From the IMG/VR virus record IMGVR_UViG_3300046170_000201, positions 1 through 32,344 of that record: DNA of 32,344 nucleotides, one strand, 5' to 3'. The notes beneath the pieces are model-generated. The model saw nothing but the letters and a program-made list of their open reading frames with translations. It made no database searches and was not told the origin of the DNA. Of this stretch, positions 23,319 to 30,527 are shown in pieces (positions within the stretch are counted from its first letter, which is position 1; every line of letters begins with the position of its first letter). The stretch is from a virus. The position numbers were made by a program, and so were the translations under genes.

Positions 23319-23690
23319 TTAAAATTTGTACTTAACTCCTGCTTTAACAGTTGTTCCGATAGGCTCCCCTAGATCCATACCACCGCTAGTCAAGAATTTA
23401 AATTCACTATAAGCACCAAGACGCTCACTAAGTTGTGTCTTAATACCTACTTTACCAGAGGCTTCAGTAGTTGTTGCTTTACCGTCAGGCATTACAAAAG
23501 CAGGTCCACCTTGGATATAATATTTTGTTGATTCACTGAATTCTCCTTCATAACCAACATCATTACGCAACACTGTTTTATTAAAATCTACACCAGTAGA
23601 CTTAGACTCACTTTCAATATTTACGTAAGGACCAGCCATTACAGGAGTAGAAGCAATCAGGGTTGCAGGGAGGATAGCAAGAATTTTCAT
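23319..23690 (-). CDS. Secreted beta-barrel (porin/OmpA-like) protein
   Basis: This 123-aa protein has a clear signal peptide (MKILAILPATLIASTPVMA, cleavage after VMA) and a mature part starting GPYVNIES. The mature part has alternating polar and hydrophobic strands with GYEGEF, YYIQGGPAF, SGKVGIKT and a final VKAGVKYKF, whose aromatic last residue is typical of outer membrane barrels. Similar short barrel-like proteins occur in marine cyanophages with unknown role. It overlaps the lysozyme-like gene by 4 nt (ATGA). It may insert in the host outer membrane or modify it; this is inference. Confidence 0.7.
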   Translation of the reverse strand: MKILAILPATLIASTPVMAGPYVNIESESKSTGVDFNKTVLRNDVGYEGEFSESTKYYIQGGPAFVMPDGKATTTEASGKVGIKTQLSERLGAYSEFKFLTSGGMDLGEPIGTTVKAGVKYKF

Positions 23691-24139
23691 TGTAATTTAT
23701 TTAAAAAAGAATAAGTGTATTTTGTACGGTTACCATGAATACCCCAGCCTAACCAGTAGTAAGCAGCATTCATATAATAACGTACTGTTTGATGATTAGT
23801 TTGAAAAGCATAGAGATCTTTTCTAAACCTCATCTCATTAATCATGTAATCAGTTTGACATTGAAGACCACTAGGATCTTCGTTACGTTTAGTACAATGG
23901 TTACCAAGACCAATGTAACGATGTTTAGATGTCCATTGAATTAAACCATAACCACCACGAAGGCAGCGATCGTAAGGAACGATAGCACCACCCTCGCATA
24001 CGTTAGGTTTAAAATTAGACTCTTGTTGGATGTTACCCAGAATGACTGCTAGTGCTGTACGGTCTTTCACACCAGCAGAAGCCTGTAGTTGTTCTAGAAC
24101 GTACTGCTGAGGTGCAGTACATTGTGGGCATTCAATCAT
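23687..24139 (-). CDS. Lysozyme-like peptidoglycan hydrolase (phage tail lysozyme type)
   Basis: This 150-aa protein has the features of the phage tail-lysozyme fold. VILGNIQQESNF contains the likely catalytic Glu at residue 40, and GGYGLIQWTSKHR follows at 62-74. Several cysteines (C4, C7, C48, C59, C82, C94) suggest disulfides or metal binding. It probably cleaves peptidoglycan either as endolysin or as a virion enzyme. No signal peptide is visible. It sits in the head operon among tiny genes, joined to both neighbours by ATGA overlaps. No other endolysin is seen in the window, so it may be the lysis enzyme. Confidence 0.75.
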   Translation of the reverse strand: MIECPQCTAPQQYVLEQLQASAGVKDRTALAVILGNIQQESNFKPNVCEGGAIVPYDRCLRGGYGLIQWTSKHRYIGLGNHCTKRNEDPSGLQCQTDYMINEMRFRKDLYAFQTNHQTVRYYMNAAYYWLGWGIHGNRTKYTYSFLNKLQ

Positions 24140-24285
24140 TTTTTCTTAGCAGTTTTAGCAGCTCGTTTAAAGTTGGCAGCAGTAGGAGCACCTTTGCTTC
24201 CTGGCTTACGCATCTTTTCACCTGAGCCTTTTGCGATACGCTCTTTCTTTGCGTGGATGTTAGCGTAGAGACCTTTTTTAGCCAT
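24136..24285 (-). CDS. 49-aa basic phage protein (MAKKGLYANIH type)
   Basis: The protein starts MAKKGLYANIHAKKERIAKG and ends in AKTAKKK. Similar Lys-rich proteins (MAKKGLYANI..., GSGEKMRKPG) occur in many T7-like phages near capsid genes. The start shares one base with the previous stop (TAATG) and the stop overlaps the next ATG, so it is fully embedded in the coupled chain. It may bind DNA or be a minor virion part. Confidence 0.8.
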   Translation of the reverse strand: MAKKGLYANIHAKKERIAKGSGEKMRKPGSKGAPTAANFKRAAKTAKKK

Positions 24286-24545
24286 TAGGATTTACCACAT
24301 TTCCATTTACGTAATGCAAGAGCCTTTCGTGTAGGACGACCCTTGTTGTCCTTCATTGGTCCTTTGACCCCACCCATCCTAGCACAGAAAGACTTCTTAC
24401 GCTTTCCTCCACCAGGTTGAGGTGCCTTTAAATTAGAACCAGTTTCCCGGTTATACTTATCACGACCAGCTTTAGTAAGACCACCAGATCGTGACTTGTG
24501 TGTACCAATTTTTAATTTTACGGAAGGTTTACTTTTTGCAGCCAC
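24285..24545 (-). CDS. DUF6321-type small basic protein
   Basis: This 86-aa, strongly basic protein contains KSFCARMGGVKGP and ends in ALRKWKCGKS. Small proteins with SFCARM and a terminal W-x-C are widespread in phages (I recall DUF6321). The start is GTG with a near-perfect AGGAGGT five bases upstream. That ribosome site lies inside the preceding 14-codon frame. It is followed by a TAATG overlap. The role is unknown; nucleic-acid binding in the head is possible. Confidence 0.75.
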   Translation of the reverse strand: MAAKSKPSVKLKIGTHKSRSGGLTKAGRDKYNRETGSNLKAPQPGGGKRKKSFCARMGGVKGPMKDNKGRPTRKALALRKWKCGKS

Positions 24546-24573
24546 CTTTACCTCCTTTCTTTTTACCAGCCAT
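24529..24573 (-). CDS. 14-aa Lys/Gly peptide, possible coupling leader
   Basis: The frame MAGKKKGGKGGCKK starts at an ATG overlapping the hli stop (TAATG) and ends inside the DUF6321-type gene. Its codons contain the AAGGAGGT that serves the next GTG start. It may be a real micro-protein, or a leader that keeps ribosomes on the message between hli and the next gene. Its codon sense is partly forced by the ribosome site. Confidence 0.4.
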   Translation of the reverse strand: MAGKKKGGKGGCKK

Positions 24574-24767
24574 TACCAAATACCGGGGATAATTTGACCA
24601 GTTAGTGCATACGCTCCAAGCGCAGCCATCACACCTAGCATAGCCAGGCGACCGTTTAGCATTTCAGCTTTTTCGTTATGTGTCACAGTGTAATCTTTGT
24701 CAGTGTACATGGTGGGTTCTTTAGCAAATAGGTTTTGTTGTCCGTGTTCGTTGGTGGTAACAGTCAT
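24573..24767 (-). CDS. hli: High-light-inducible protein (HLIP)
   Basis: This is a 64-aa photoprotective thylakoid protein with one membrane helix. The chlorophyll-binding motif ExxNGRxAMxG is at residues 35-45 (EMLNGRLAMLG), followed by the hydrophobic segment MAALGAYALTGQIIPGIW. Cyanophage hli products are thought to protect photosystem II during infection. In the host family, HLIPs bind chlorophyll and carotenoid. The gene lies between scaffold and capsid, coupled to the scaffold stop by TAATG, so it is made with the head proteins. It is one of the clearest host-derived genes here. Confidence 0.95.
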   Translation of the reverse strand: MTVTTNEHGQQNLFAKEPTMYTDKDYTVTHNEKAEMLNGRLAMLGVMAALGAYALTGQIIPGIW

Positions 24768-25414
24768 TAGAATGAGATGTCAGAGTTTTCTAGTTTACGC
24801 ATAATGTCTGATCTATAGGCAGGATCTTTATCATAACGTGGATCTGACATAGCTTGTACAAGTTCAGCCTGACTACGGAATGATTCATTCTTTTGATTAG
24901 AACCTTTACCTGTCAACAGTTGACCTTCTTTACCTACAGAATCAGTATATTTACTATACAATGCTTGTACTGCAAAGAAGATTGCACTGGGATTACCATC
25001 TGCCATAACAGAATCATACATTTTAACCTCTTCTTTAGAAAGAGAGTCTCCAGCCCAATTAACCATTGCTTTATAAGCTTGGTGACCACCAACCATTTCA
25101 AACAACTGTTCAGCTTGTTGTTCAGAAAGAACTTCTTTGCTAGATTCTTCTTGCTCTTCTTGATTGTCTAGTACTTCTTCAGGGGCTTCTTCTTGCTCCC
25201 CTTCTTCACTGGTTTCGGATTCATTTCTTGGTTGTCCTAGTTTACTTTGTAGTTCAAGGTAAGCTTGTTCTAGTGCTTGTGGATCTGAAAACTTACCTGC
25301 AAGTAGTTGTGGTTCTCCTGAAATAGATTCTGCTACTTCAAGAGAGTTCTGCTCATCAGCATTAAATTGTGGCTGATCAGCAGGTGTTTCATTCATTGTT
25401 AAAACTTCTGACAT
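24767..25414 (-). CDS. Scaffolding protein (T7 gp9-like)
   Basis: This is the internal scaffold that guides prohead assembly and leaves before packaging. The 215-aa protein is very acidic with a Glu/Gln-rich middle (residues about 65-105) and a helical second half. It starts MSEVLTMNETPADQPQ and lies between portal and capsid as in T7, separated from the portal stop by 1 nt. The C terminus is short and mixed in charge (PAYRSDIMRKLENSDISF), where scaffolds usually contact capsid. Assignment is by position and composition. Confidence 0.85.
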   Translation of the reverse strand: MSEVLTMNETPADQPQFNADEQNSLEVAESISGEPQLLAGKFSDPQALEQAYLELQSKLGQPRNESETSEEGEQEEAPEEVLDNQEEQEESSKEVLSEQQAEQLFEMVGGHQAYKAMVNWAGDSLSKEEVKMYDSVMADGNPSAIFFAVQALYSKYTDSVGKEGQLLTGKGSNQKNESFRSQAELVQAMSDPRYDKDPAYRSDIMRKLENSDISF

Positions 25415-25415
25415 A

Positions 25416-26981
25416 TTATTGCTGTGGTGGTGGTTGTTGTTGCATCATTTGAGCTGATGCTTGCTCACGTTTCTGATCTACTGAAGCTAGTTGTCCAGCT
25501 TGTTGAGCCAACATCATTTGTTGTTGTTGTTGAGCAGCAGCCTGTTGTTCTTGCTGGATCTCTTGCATACTCTTAACAAGATTCAATGTATCAATACCAG
25601 ACGAAGCAGCCAAACGTTTAACTACTTCTTCAGGATTAATGTATTCTTGAATAGCTTGTGGTCCCATTGTCTGTGCAATGACAGTAAGGAACTGTGCAAG
25701 GCTTTCACGGTCTTGACCACGACCAAGTGCATTAATACCAGCTACAATAGTAGGCTTGACAATATCACCTTTAGGTAGACGTGGTATCTCACCTGTCTTT
25801 TGTGCAACAGAAAGTTTACGATTCAAATAAGGTACAAGGAATTCAACAGTAAGTAGACTGAACAGTCCACCAAGTTGTTGTTCTAGTTCTAGCTGTGTCA
25901 TACGTACTTCTTCAGCAGTAGTACGTTCACTATTCCTTACATTAAGAATAAGGAATGCATCACTAATTCGTTGTGATAAACCTCCTACCATTTGATAAGC
26001 AGTTTGAAAGTCAGCCGTTTTACCAACCTGTACTACACCAATATCATCAGGTCTACCTTGAATGATAGCTCCGTTGCCTGCTTGTGCAAGCGTCTGAGGC
26101 TTGGTTGTACTGGAGGGTGAAACGGTAAACACTACCTTAGCAGCGGCTGCACTGCCTTCTACAAGGGCTTGTGACAGAGCTTCAAGTGACTTCAAGTCAC
26201 CAATGAATTCTTCTACACGTCCACGTCCATAAGCTTCACCATCAACATGGTTAAACCTAAGTGGAAGCCAAGGGTTAGAATCAACAGGAGCTTTACCCAT
26301 TGACTTAGGTAGTATATCATTATAAACCTCCTGATGCCACACCCATCTGTTGTTGTCTAAGATTACGTGTGTATAAACATCACATTCATCAGTTGATGTG
26401 TCATCTACATTTTCCCAATTGTTTTTCTGGTCAAATGCAGGATAATTTTTTTTGAGTAGTTTTTTAGAGATTGTTTCTTTTGTTACAATTTCAATAACAT
26501 TACCACTACCATCTCTATCTACAACATAACGGTTCAAAGGATATAGTTTAAGACCATCCTTTCCCATATAGATAAGAGCATTACCAGCAACGACTAAATG
26601 CTTTAGTGCTTGGTGAACAATTACACGATCAGTAGAAGCTGCAATAGATTCCATGATAGTTCGTTCAACTTTAGCAAACGACAAGTCAAGTTCTGATCTA
26701 ATGTCTGGTCCTAGTTCTCCGGGGATATTAATATCATTAACCTGTAGCTTAAAGAAGCTGGTTTGTGGTGGTAGCAAAGCAAGCATTAGTTTACTTGCAA
26801 GCGTCACCACACCTTTAGCTCCTACACTTTGCCACGGTGTAATGAGATTACGTGCACCTTTATAAGATGTTTCTTCTCCACGGATTAGATAAGGAAGAGT
26901 TAGATCTGCTGCTTGTCTAGCAGTATTTAGAAACTGGGAGCGGTCTGAAGACAATCTTTCATAACGTGATTGAGCAGTCAT
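25416..26981 (-). CDS. Portal (head-tail connector, T7 gp8-like)
   Basis: This 521-aa protein forms the ring at the head vertex through which DNA enters and leaves. The N terminus (MTAQSRYERLSSDRSQFLNTARQ) and the LTLPYLI, LMLALLPP and NSERTTAEEVRMTQ segments are typical of the T7-like connector family. The C-terminal 60 residues are a Gln-rich helix, the usual barrel and crown region. The start shares one base with the stop of the gene before it (TAATG). Confidence 0.93.
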   Translation of the reverse strand: MTAQSRYERLSSDRSQFLNTARQAADLTLPYLIRGEETSYKGARNLITPWQSVGAKGVVTLASKLMLALLPPQTSFFKLQVNDINIPGELGPDIRSELDLSFAKVERTIMESIAASTDRVIVHQALKHLVVAGNALIYMGKDGLKLYPLNRYVVDRDGSGNVIEIVTKETISKKLLKKNYPAFDQKNNWENVDDTSTDECDVYTHVILDNNRWVWHQEVYNDILPKSMGKAPVDSNPWLPLRFNHVDGEAYGRGRVEEFIGDLKSLEALSQALVEGSAAAAKVVFTVSPSSTTKPQTLAQAGNGAIIQGRPDDIGVVQVGKTADFQTAYQMVGGLSQRISDAFLILNVRNSERTTAEEVRMTQLELEQQLGGLFSLLTVEFLVPYLNRKLSVAQKTGEIPRLPKGDIVKPTIVAGINALGRGQDRESLAQFLTVIAQTMGPQAIQEYINPEEVVKRLAASSGIDTLNLVKSMQEIQQEQQAAAQQQQQMMLAQQAGQLASVDQKREQASAQMMQQQPPPQQ

Positions 26982-27520
26982 TATATATTAATACCTAAAC
27001 TAGAAGAAGCAGGTAAACCCGGAGACAATCCTGTTGAAACTTGGGGTTTGATTTGTAAAGGTCTACGTTTAAATGCACTTGTACCTCCCTGTGAACCAGG
27101 TAAATTAGAAATACTTTGAAGTTGCAATTGGGCAGTTCTACTACCAGCAAGTTGATTTTGTTGTGCAGTCCTGCTAGCAATTTCTAATTGTTTCAAACGT
27201 TCCTCTTGTTCTCTAGCTAATCGTTCTTGTTCAGCTTTAGACTCAGCAGCTATCCTATCTAATTCTTGTTGCCTTTGAGCTTCTTCTTGTGCACGTTCCT
27301 CTGCACGTTTTTCATTTTCTTGTGCTTGTGCTGCGTCGCGAGCAACAATATCGTAAACCCCACCAGCAGCTCCTGGTCGGTTATCTGGACTCAATGTATT
27401 TGGATTAGCATTTAAAAAAGCTAGTACTTCACGAGGATCTGTACCTGCCTGTTGAGCGGCATACATATCCATATGACCAAAGTAATCGTTTCTAGCTCCT
27501 GCTGCTGTGCTTATAGTCAT
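26981..27520 (-). CDS. Coiled-coil protein upstream of portal
   Basis: This 179-aa protein is not recognised with certainty. Residues 60-120 are a long charged helix rich in Glu, Gln, Ala and Arg (EEAQRQQELDRIAAESKAE), predicted as a coiled coil. The C terminus is Ser/Pro/Gly-rich and flexible. It overlaps the portal start by 1 nt. Small genes in this position in cyanopodoviruses are of unknown role and could encode a head-assembly factor. Confidence 0.65.
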   Translation of the reverse strand: MTISTAAGARNDYFGHMDMYAAQQAGTDPREVLAFLNANPNTLSPDNRPGAAGGVYDIVARDAAQAQENEKRAEERAQEEAQRQQELDRIAAESKAEQERLAREQEERLKQLEIASRTAQQNQLAGSRTAQLQLQSISNLPGSQGGTSAFKRRPLQIKPQVSTGLSPGLPASSSLGINI

Positions 27521-27535
27521 AATGTTTAAATTGGT

Positions 27536-27718
27536 TTAGTTTTCTTCCATGTATTTAATGATCCATTCAACAACATTACGTTGTCCAGATCTATACATAA
27601 TTTTTGAATGCGAATCTTCAGGTGAAGGATTCACTGGTGGAAAAGCTTTTTCTAATTGATGGACTAAACCACGGGCTTGCATACCCACGGTTTCAAGCGT
27701 ATTGGGGGAGATTGACAT
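27536..27718 (-). CDS. Small protein downstream of nrdB
   Basis: This 60-aa protein begins MSISPNTLETVGMQARGLVH and ends VVEWIIKYMEEN. The start at 27718 lies inside the end of the ribonucleotide reductase beta gene (26-nt overlap). The frame stays open further upstream, but an upstream start would only add overlap. A charged helix and the absence of cysteines exclude a glutaredoxin. The function is unknown. Confidence 0.6.
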   Translation of the reverse strand: MSISPNTLETVGMQARGLVHQLEKAFPPVNPSPEDSHSKIMYRSGQRNVVEWIIKYMEEN

Positions 27719-28409
27719 TACTATGCTCGAAGAAGGCTGGCATTCTAGCTGATTTAGTTGCAGAAAGTTCTGGGGCTTTACCCTCATACATTAAGCGATC
27801 ACTAGAATCAAGCCAAAATTTTTTGTCCAAATATTTATCGGTAGTATTACTACCTAGTGGTTGCATTACCCAATTGATAGTTGCCTTGCGGAGTTTATCA
27901 AGACTAGGGCTGACAGTAAGCCCCAACTCGCGACAAACAAGGCTATTGGCAGCAACGTGAATTTGTTCATCTCTACTTATATCCGCACTAACTGTTCGCA
28001 TTCCAGCATCACCATTAAAGCGGAAGAATGGTAAAAGAACGAAGAAAATTGCACGTTCGGCCACCATCGCTTTGAGGATCGTATGATCAGGATGCGTAGT
28101 CCAAGCTTCCCTGATCCGGAGAGCTTCCGATTCAGCTTTTTCGTCAACACCGTAAGCATTGGCAATGTAACCAAGTGCCAGGTCGTGATTTTCCTCGTCG
28201 GTGATATTTGATTCCAGTAACTCCCTCGATAGTTTTGGTACGTCGGTAGCCAATCCATCACGAATAAAATCTCCCACAGGTAGTTCCATATGTCGCAACG
28301 CAAGAGCACGGAGTACCGTCTCTTCCGCCCCTGCCTTGCATGATCCGGCAGTTGTCTGGACTGGTGTCCATTTTCTTTTTCTGTTTAGTAGTTTTTCGTA
28401 AGGGTTCAT
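27693..28409 (-). CDS. nrdB: Ribonucleotide reductase beta subunit, tyrosine-less
   Basis: This is the small subunit of class I ribonucleotide reductase, which stores the oxidant needed by the alpha subunit. From the ATG at 28409 (ATGA overlap with nrdA; an ATG at 28424 adds five residues) the protein has 238 aa. All six metal ligands can be placed: E42, E72 and H75 (EENH), E118, E148 and H151 (DEQIH). The residue four after the first His, where classical enzymes have the radical Tyr, is L79. The first ligand is Glu instead of Asp. Both features fit tyrosine-free subclasses. The protein is shorter than cellular beta (about 320-375 aa). Confidence 0.88.
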   Translation of the reverse strand: MNPYEKLLNRKRKWTPVQTTAGSCKAGAEETVLRALALRHMELPVGDFIRDGLATDVPKLSRELLESNITDEENHDLALGYIANAYGVDEKAESEALRIREAWTTHPDHTILKAMVAERAIFFVLLPFFRFNGDAGMRTVSADISRDEQIHVAANSLVCRELGLTVSPSLDKLRKATINWVMQPLGSNTTDKYLDKKFWLDSSDRLMYEGKAPELSATKSARMPAFFEHSNVNLPQYA

Positions 28410-29773
28410 TCTTGGCAATCGCATGTAATTTGTTCATTTAAAATGTCCTCCAAATAAGTCTCCACATCTTCTGCATCTAATGCAGCATATGCATCTGATT
28501 TATCTTGTGTATCACTCATTACTTGAAGTGAATAATAAAGGCTTGTTTGCGGGGACCGTAGCCACTCTTCCACGAACGCATTGTCGTAGGTTACCATATC
28601 ACTCCATGAATTGAAGCTATAACCGTGAAGAAGCCCTGTGGTATCTAGTAGAGTCATGATGCCATCAGCAACACGTTTGTAAGCTTCCCAGCCTACCTTA
28701 GAGGCGATCTCTACGTCACCATAGTTATAAGTTTGTACTCCGAAAGTACCTGAGTCGCGATCGACTGTCTGCGAGATAGGTGGAGCGATTTCTGGTGTGC
28801 AAGTATAGCCATCCAGATCCAAGCTTCTATAACTGCAACTGGCGGTTGGAGCGATAGCAAAGGCTCGAACCATATTATTAATCCGAGCGATTGTGGCTGC
28901 TTGGTTAACTCCTGAAGCAATTTGAGAGACAAGTTCATAAGCAGCAGAGCGGATAATTTCTTTGTTGTTGTATTGTTCTAATGCACGTCCAAATTGATCG
29001 TAAGTTACTCCGTACCTCCGTAGGAGATTTGCGAGGCCAAGCATGCCGAGTCCCACCTGTCTATCAACTTCAGGCGAGAGGTATTCTCCAGAATCTCCGA
29101 CAGCTGTCCTACTATGTAGGCTGCACAATTCGGACATACCTTCAACAAATGCTCGTGGGATGTCATCGAACTCACAGGCTCCAAGATTGATATGCTGTAG
29201 TAGACAGGTACCTCGTGATGGCAAGTATACTTCGAGACAGACGTTACCTCTGATGCGATTTCCTTCATTGTCATACTTTACTTTGTTGAGCCAGATGTCA
29301 CCTGATTTGATTCCAAATAATAGTTCTTCCTTGAACGTACAATCCTTCCACCACTCTTCAGTGATGTTGATGCATCGTTTGACCCAAGGTAGTTCGGATC
29401 TACTAGCAGTAATAAACTCCCTAGCATCAGGATGGGATAAGTCAAGGTGCAACACAATCGCACCATTCTTGTAGATACCCCCACGTCTAAGTATTTCATT
29501 TAATGATGAATAAATTTTACCAAAACTTACAGGACCAGAAGCAGTAACACCTGACTTTCGTACATAACCTTTTGGGTCAAGTTTAGAAAGATGGATAGCA
29601 CAACCTGCGCCGTACCTAAGAGCATGAGAGGCAAACCTCCAGCTAGCCTCAATACCATTCGGTCCTTCCATTTCATTTTCAACTACAAATACAGTGCAGC
29701 TGACAGGTAAGCGATGAGTAGGATCATCGATCCATGATTGAACACGTCCTGTGCGTGAGATTAAATTAGTCAT
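28406..29773 (-). CDS. nrdA: Ribonucleotide reductase alpha subunit, compact class I
   Basis: This subunit reduces ribonucleotides to deoxyribonucleotides. At 455 aa it is much shorter than cellular NrdA (about 760) and has no N-terminal ATP-cone. The catalytic set is complete: C26 (redox), N177-x-C179-x-E181 (NVCLE), C190 as the second redox Cys, the Y413-Y414 dyad for radical transfer, and a C-terminal CDC at 451-453. The YY dyad and the adjacent beta gene support class I. The absence of the allosteric cone suggests activity not restrained by dATP. It overlaps the MazG-like gene by 8 nt and nrdB by 4 nt. The cyanophage P-SSP7 enzyme is likewise compact and was re-assigned to class I. Confidence 0.92.
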   Translation of the reverse strand: MTNLISRTGRVQSWIDDPTHRLPVSCTVFVVENEMEGPNGIEASWRFASHALRYGAGCAIHLSKLDPKGYVRKSGVTASGPVSFGKIYSSLNEILRRGGIYKNGAIVLHLDLSHPDAREFITASRSELPWVKRCINITEEWWKDCTFKEELLFGIKSGDIWLNKVKYDNEGNRIRGNVCLEVYLPSRGTCLLQHINLGACEFDDIPRAFVEGMSELCSLHSRTAVGDSGEYLSPEVDRQVGLGMLGLANLLRRYGVTYDQFGRALEQYNNKEIIRSAAYELVSQIASGVNQAATIARINNMVRAFAIAPTASCSYRSLDLDGYTCTPEIAPPISQTVDRDSGTFGVQTYNYGDVEIASKVGWEAYKRVADGIMTLLDTTGLLHGYSFNSWSDMVTYDNAFVEEWLRSPQTSLYYSLQVMSDTQDKSDAYAALDAEDVETYLEDILNEQITCDCQE

Positions 29774-30149
29774 TGAGTAGATCAGTTAGGTTTGGAGGTT
29801 TGTAGCTTGGTCCCTTTAGGACTTTACCGTCTGGTCGATAAATAGGTTGTCCATTCTCATCTAGTTTGGACATATTTGATTTATGCACACGATCCATAGC
29901 TTTGTCTAAATCCCAGCCTTCGTTAGCAGCAAACTGATAACACACATAGACAAGATCACAAAGTTCTTTTAGTTGTTCGTGTTCATTTTTAAAATGAAAT
30001 GCTTCGTGAAACTCTGACCATTCTTCATCGATCAAAGATTTCTGGGTCTGTCTCCCACTCATCCCAGATACTTGCAAATTGTAAGCGTCCCGGAACTCTT
30101 TTGCTTGATCCAATAGAGTCGTTTTGTGTGTTTTCAAGTTCATTTTCAA
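29766..30149 (-). CDS. MazG-like nucleotide pyrophosphohydrolase
   Basis: This 127-aa all-alpha NTP pyrophosphatase has the metal-binding signature EExxE at residues 42-46 (EEWSE) and ExxD at 62-65 (ELCD). The C-terminal part (VHKSNMSKLDENGQPIYRPDGK) is typical of small phage members of the family. Such enzymes hydrolyse dNTPs or ppGpp-like nucleotides. It precedes ribonucleotide reductase, so nucleotide-pool control is likely; in cyanophages a starvation-signal role has also been proposed. The first 125 nt overlap the DUF3310 gene, an unusually long overlap. Confidence 0.85.
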   Translation of the reverse strand: MKMNLKTHKTTLLDQAKEFRDAYNLQVSGMSGRQTQKSLIDEEWSEFHEAFHFKNEHEQLKELCDLVYVCYQFAANEGWDLDKAMDRVHKSNMSKLDENGQPIYRPDGKVLKGPSYKPPNLTDLLND

Positions 30150-30324
30150 GGTAGTGGATTGCTTTCTTTAGGTCGTCTGTTTTACTGTCCTTATAACCAG
30201 CTCGGCTGATGTATTTGACAGCATTGCCTAAGTGGTAGTTGAGGTTTTGGTCTCTTATAAAGTCCCAAACCTGGATATTTCCTCTTCGGTAGTGCGAGGG
30301 TCCAGTTGAATTGGATTCGGCCAT
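30025..30324 (-). CDS. DUF3310 phage protein
   Basis: This 99-aa protein contains the DUF3310 core at about residues 9-64: PSHYRRGNIQVWDFIRDQ, then LGNAVKYISRAGYKD, then a helix ending IHYLENEL. This small domain is common near nucleotide-metabolism genes in phages; its role is not settled. The last 35 residues share DNA with the start of the MazG-like gene and are probably not conserved. The first 70 nt overlap the end of the NblA-like gene. Confidence 0.85.
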   Translation of the reverse strand: MAESNSTGPSHYRRGNIQVWDFIRDQNLNYHLGNAVKYISRAGYKDSKTDDLKKAIHYLENELENTQNDSIGSSKRVPGRLQFASIWDEWETDPEIFDR

Positions 30325-30527
30325 TGTTTTACTAGGTTGGATACGGTGTTAGCTAAGGCAAAGTTTTGACGTTGCAGTGCCATAAATAAAGTAATAATAT
30401 CTGATTTATCAGCTTTAGGTAGTAGGTCTTCAAGTCTTCTTATCTTGAATTCCTGCTCCACTGTCAACTTTGTAATTGGAGGAGGGGGTAAAAAGGATTG
30501 GTTGTTTAGCGGTCCAGTCATAATCAT
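30255..30527 (-). CDS. nblA: NblA-like phycobilisome degradation protein
   Basis: NblA is a small adaptor that brings phycobilisomes to the Clp protease during nitrogen starvation. The core LTVEQEFKIRRLEDLL (from residue 21), then DIITLFMALQRQNF and LVKQW near 65-69, match the NblA pattern (LSLEQxFxxRxFE..., then LxKxQW). The start was chosen as ATG-ATT-ATG at 30527 because the core begins inside the end of the exonuclease gene, a 98-nt overlap; 30521 is also possible. It has about 20 extra residues at each end compared with the usual 55-65 aa. An NblA homologue is known from other cyanophages. The family call rests on motif reading. Confidence 0.75.
   Translation of the reverse strand: MIMTGPLNNQSFLPPPPITKLTVEQEFKIRRLEDLLPKADKSDIITLFMALQRQNFALANTVSNLVKQWPNPIQLDPRTTEEEISRFGTL

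Noticed and set aside
28406-29773. Class II (B12-dependent) ribonucleotide reductase
   Set aside because: The YY radical-transfer dyad, the CxC tail and the adjacent beta gene with six metal ligands indicate class I.
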